DNA of 6,598 nt from Paludibacteraceae bacterium (GTDB taxonomy: Bacteria; Bacteroidota; Bacteroidia; Bacteroidales; Paludibacteraceae): contig CANFFA010000138.1 in NCBI GenBank assembly GCA_947445425.1, positions 1 through 6,598 on the forward strand. The letters run 5' to 3'. The notes under the pieces are model-generated. The model had not been told where the DNA came from, searched no databases, and saw nothing but the letters and a program-made list of their open reading frames with translations. The position numbers and the translations under genes are program-made. Below are positions 6,573-6,598 of this stretch, one piece after another; position 1 is the first letter of the stretch; every line of letters starts with the position of its first letter.

Positions 6573-6598
6573 ATGAAAAAAATAACTCTTTTTGTAGC
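6573..6598 (+). CDS. Start of a further gene, probable signal peptide (partial)
   Basis: ATG at 6573 opens a frame reading MKKITLFV before the window ends. Two lysines followed by hydrophobic residues look like the first part of a Sec or lipoprotein signal peptide. The leader is A-rich with no Shine-Dalgarno, like the other starts in this window. Nothing can be said about the product. The start is very close to the upstream terminator and I see no promoter box in the 25 intervening bases. Confidence 0.6.

Overview
The window looks like chromosomal DNA of a member of the Bacteroidota. Three things point there: a SusC/SusD pair, start codons without a Shine-Dalgarno sequence behind A-rich leaders, and a secreted protein ending in a type IX secretion (T9SS) type A sorting domain. 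Gut Bacteroides species generally lack T9SS. A free-living or non-Bacteroides lineage (Marinilabiliales, Paludibacteraceae, Dysgonomonadaceae, Flavobacteriia or Cytophagia) is therefore more likely, but this is inference and I cannot name a genus.

Layout, all on the + strand: the 3' end of a SusC-type TonB-dependent receptor (1-432); a complete SusD-type surface glycan-binding lipoprotein (463-2124); a 259-base gap holding an imperfect inverted repeat and a run of degenerate 8-base units that ends just before the next start; a secreted GH2 glycoside hydrolase (2384-4447) with the N-x-K signature of beta-glucuronidases; a 484-base gap with a terminator-like hairpin, a roughly 60-base tandem repeat, a T-rich stretch, three short direct repeats and a TAnnTTTG promoter box; a 514-residue secreted protein with two tandem copies of an unassigned beta-rich module plus a T9SS sorting tail (4932-6476); a strong intrinsic terminator (6486-6547); and the first eight codons of a further gene with a signal-peptide-like start (6573-6598).

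Working model: the first three genes are part of a polysaccharide utilisation locus. SusD captures an oligosaccharide at the surface, SusC imports it with TonB energy, and the GH2 enzyme removes a terminal sugar, perhaps glucuronic acid, in the periplasm or outside. The duplicated-module protein appears to be its own transcription unit, between a terminator upstream and one downstream. Its modules may bind carbohydrate at the cell surface, but no function can be assigned from sequence alone. I found no RNA gene, CRISPR array, transposase or phage gene. The least explained parts are the duplicated-module protein and the intergenic repeats. Nothing here shows a clearly new multi-gene system.
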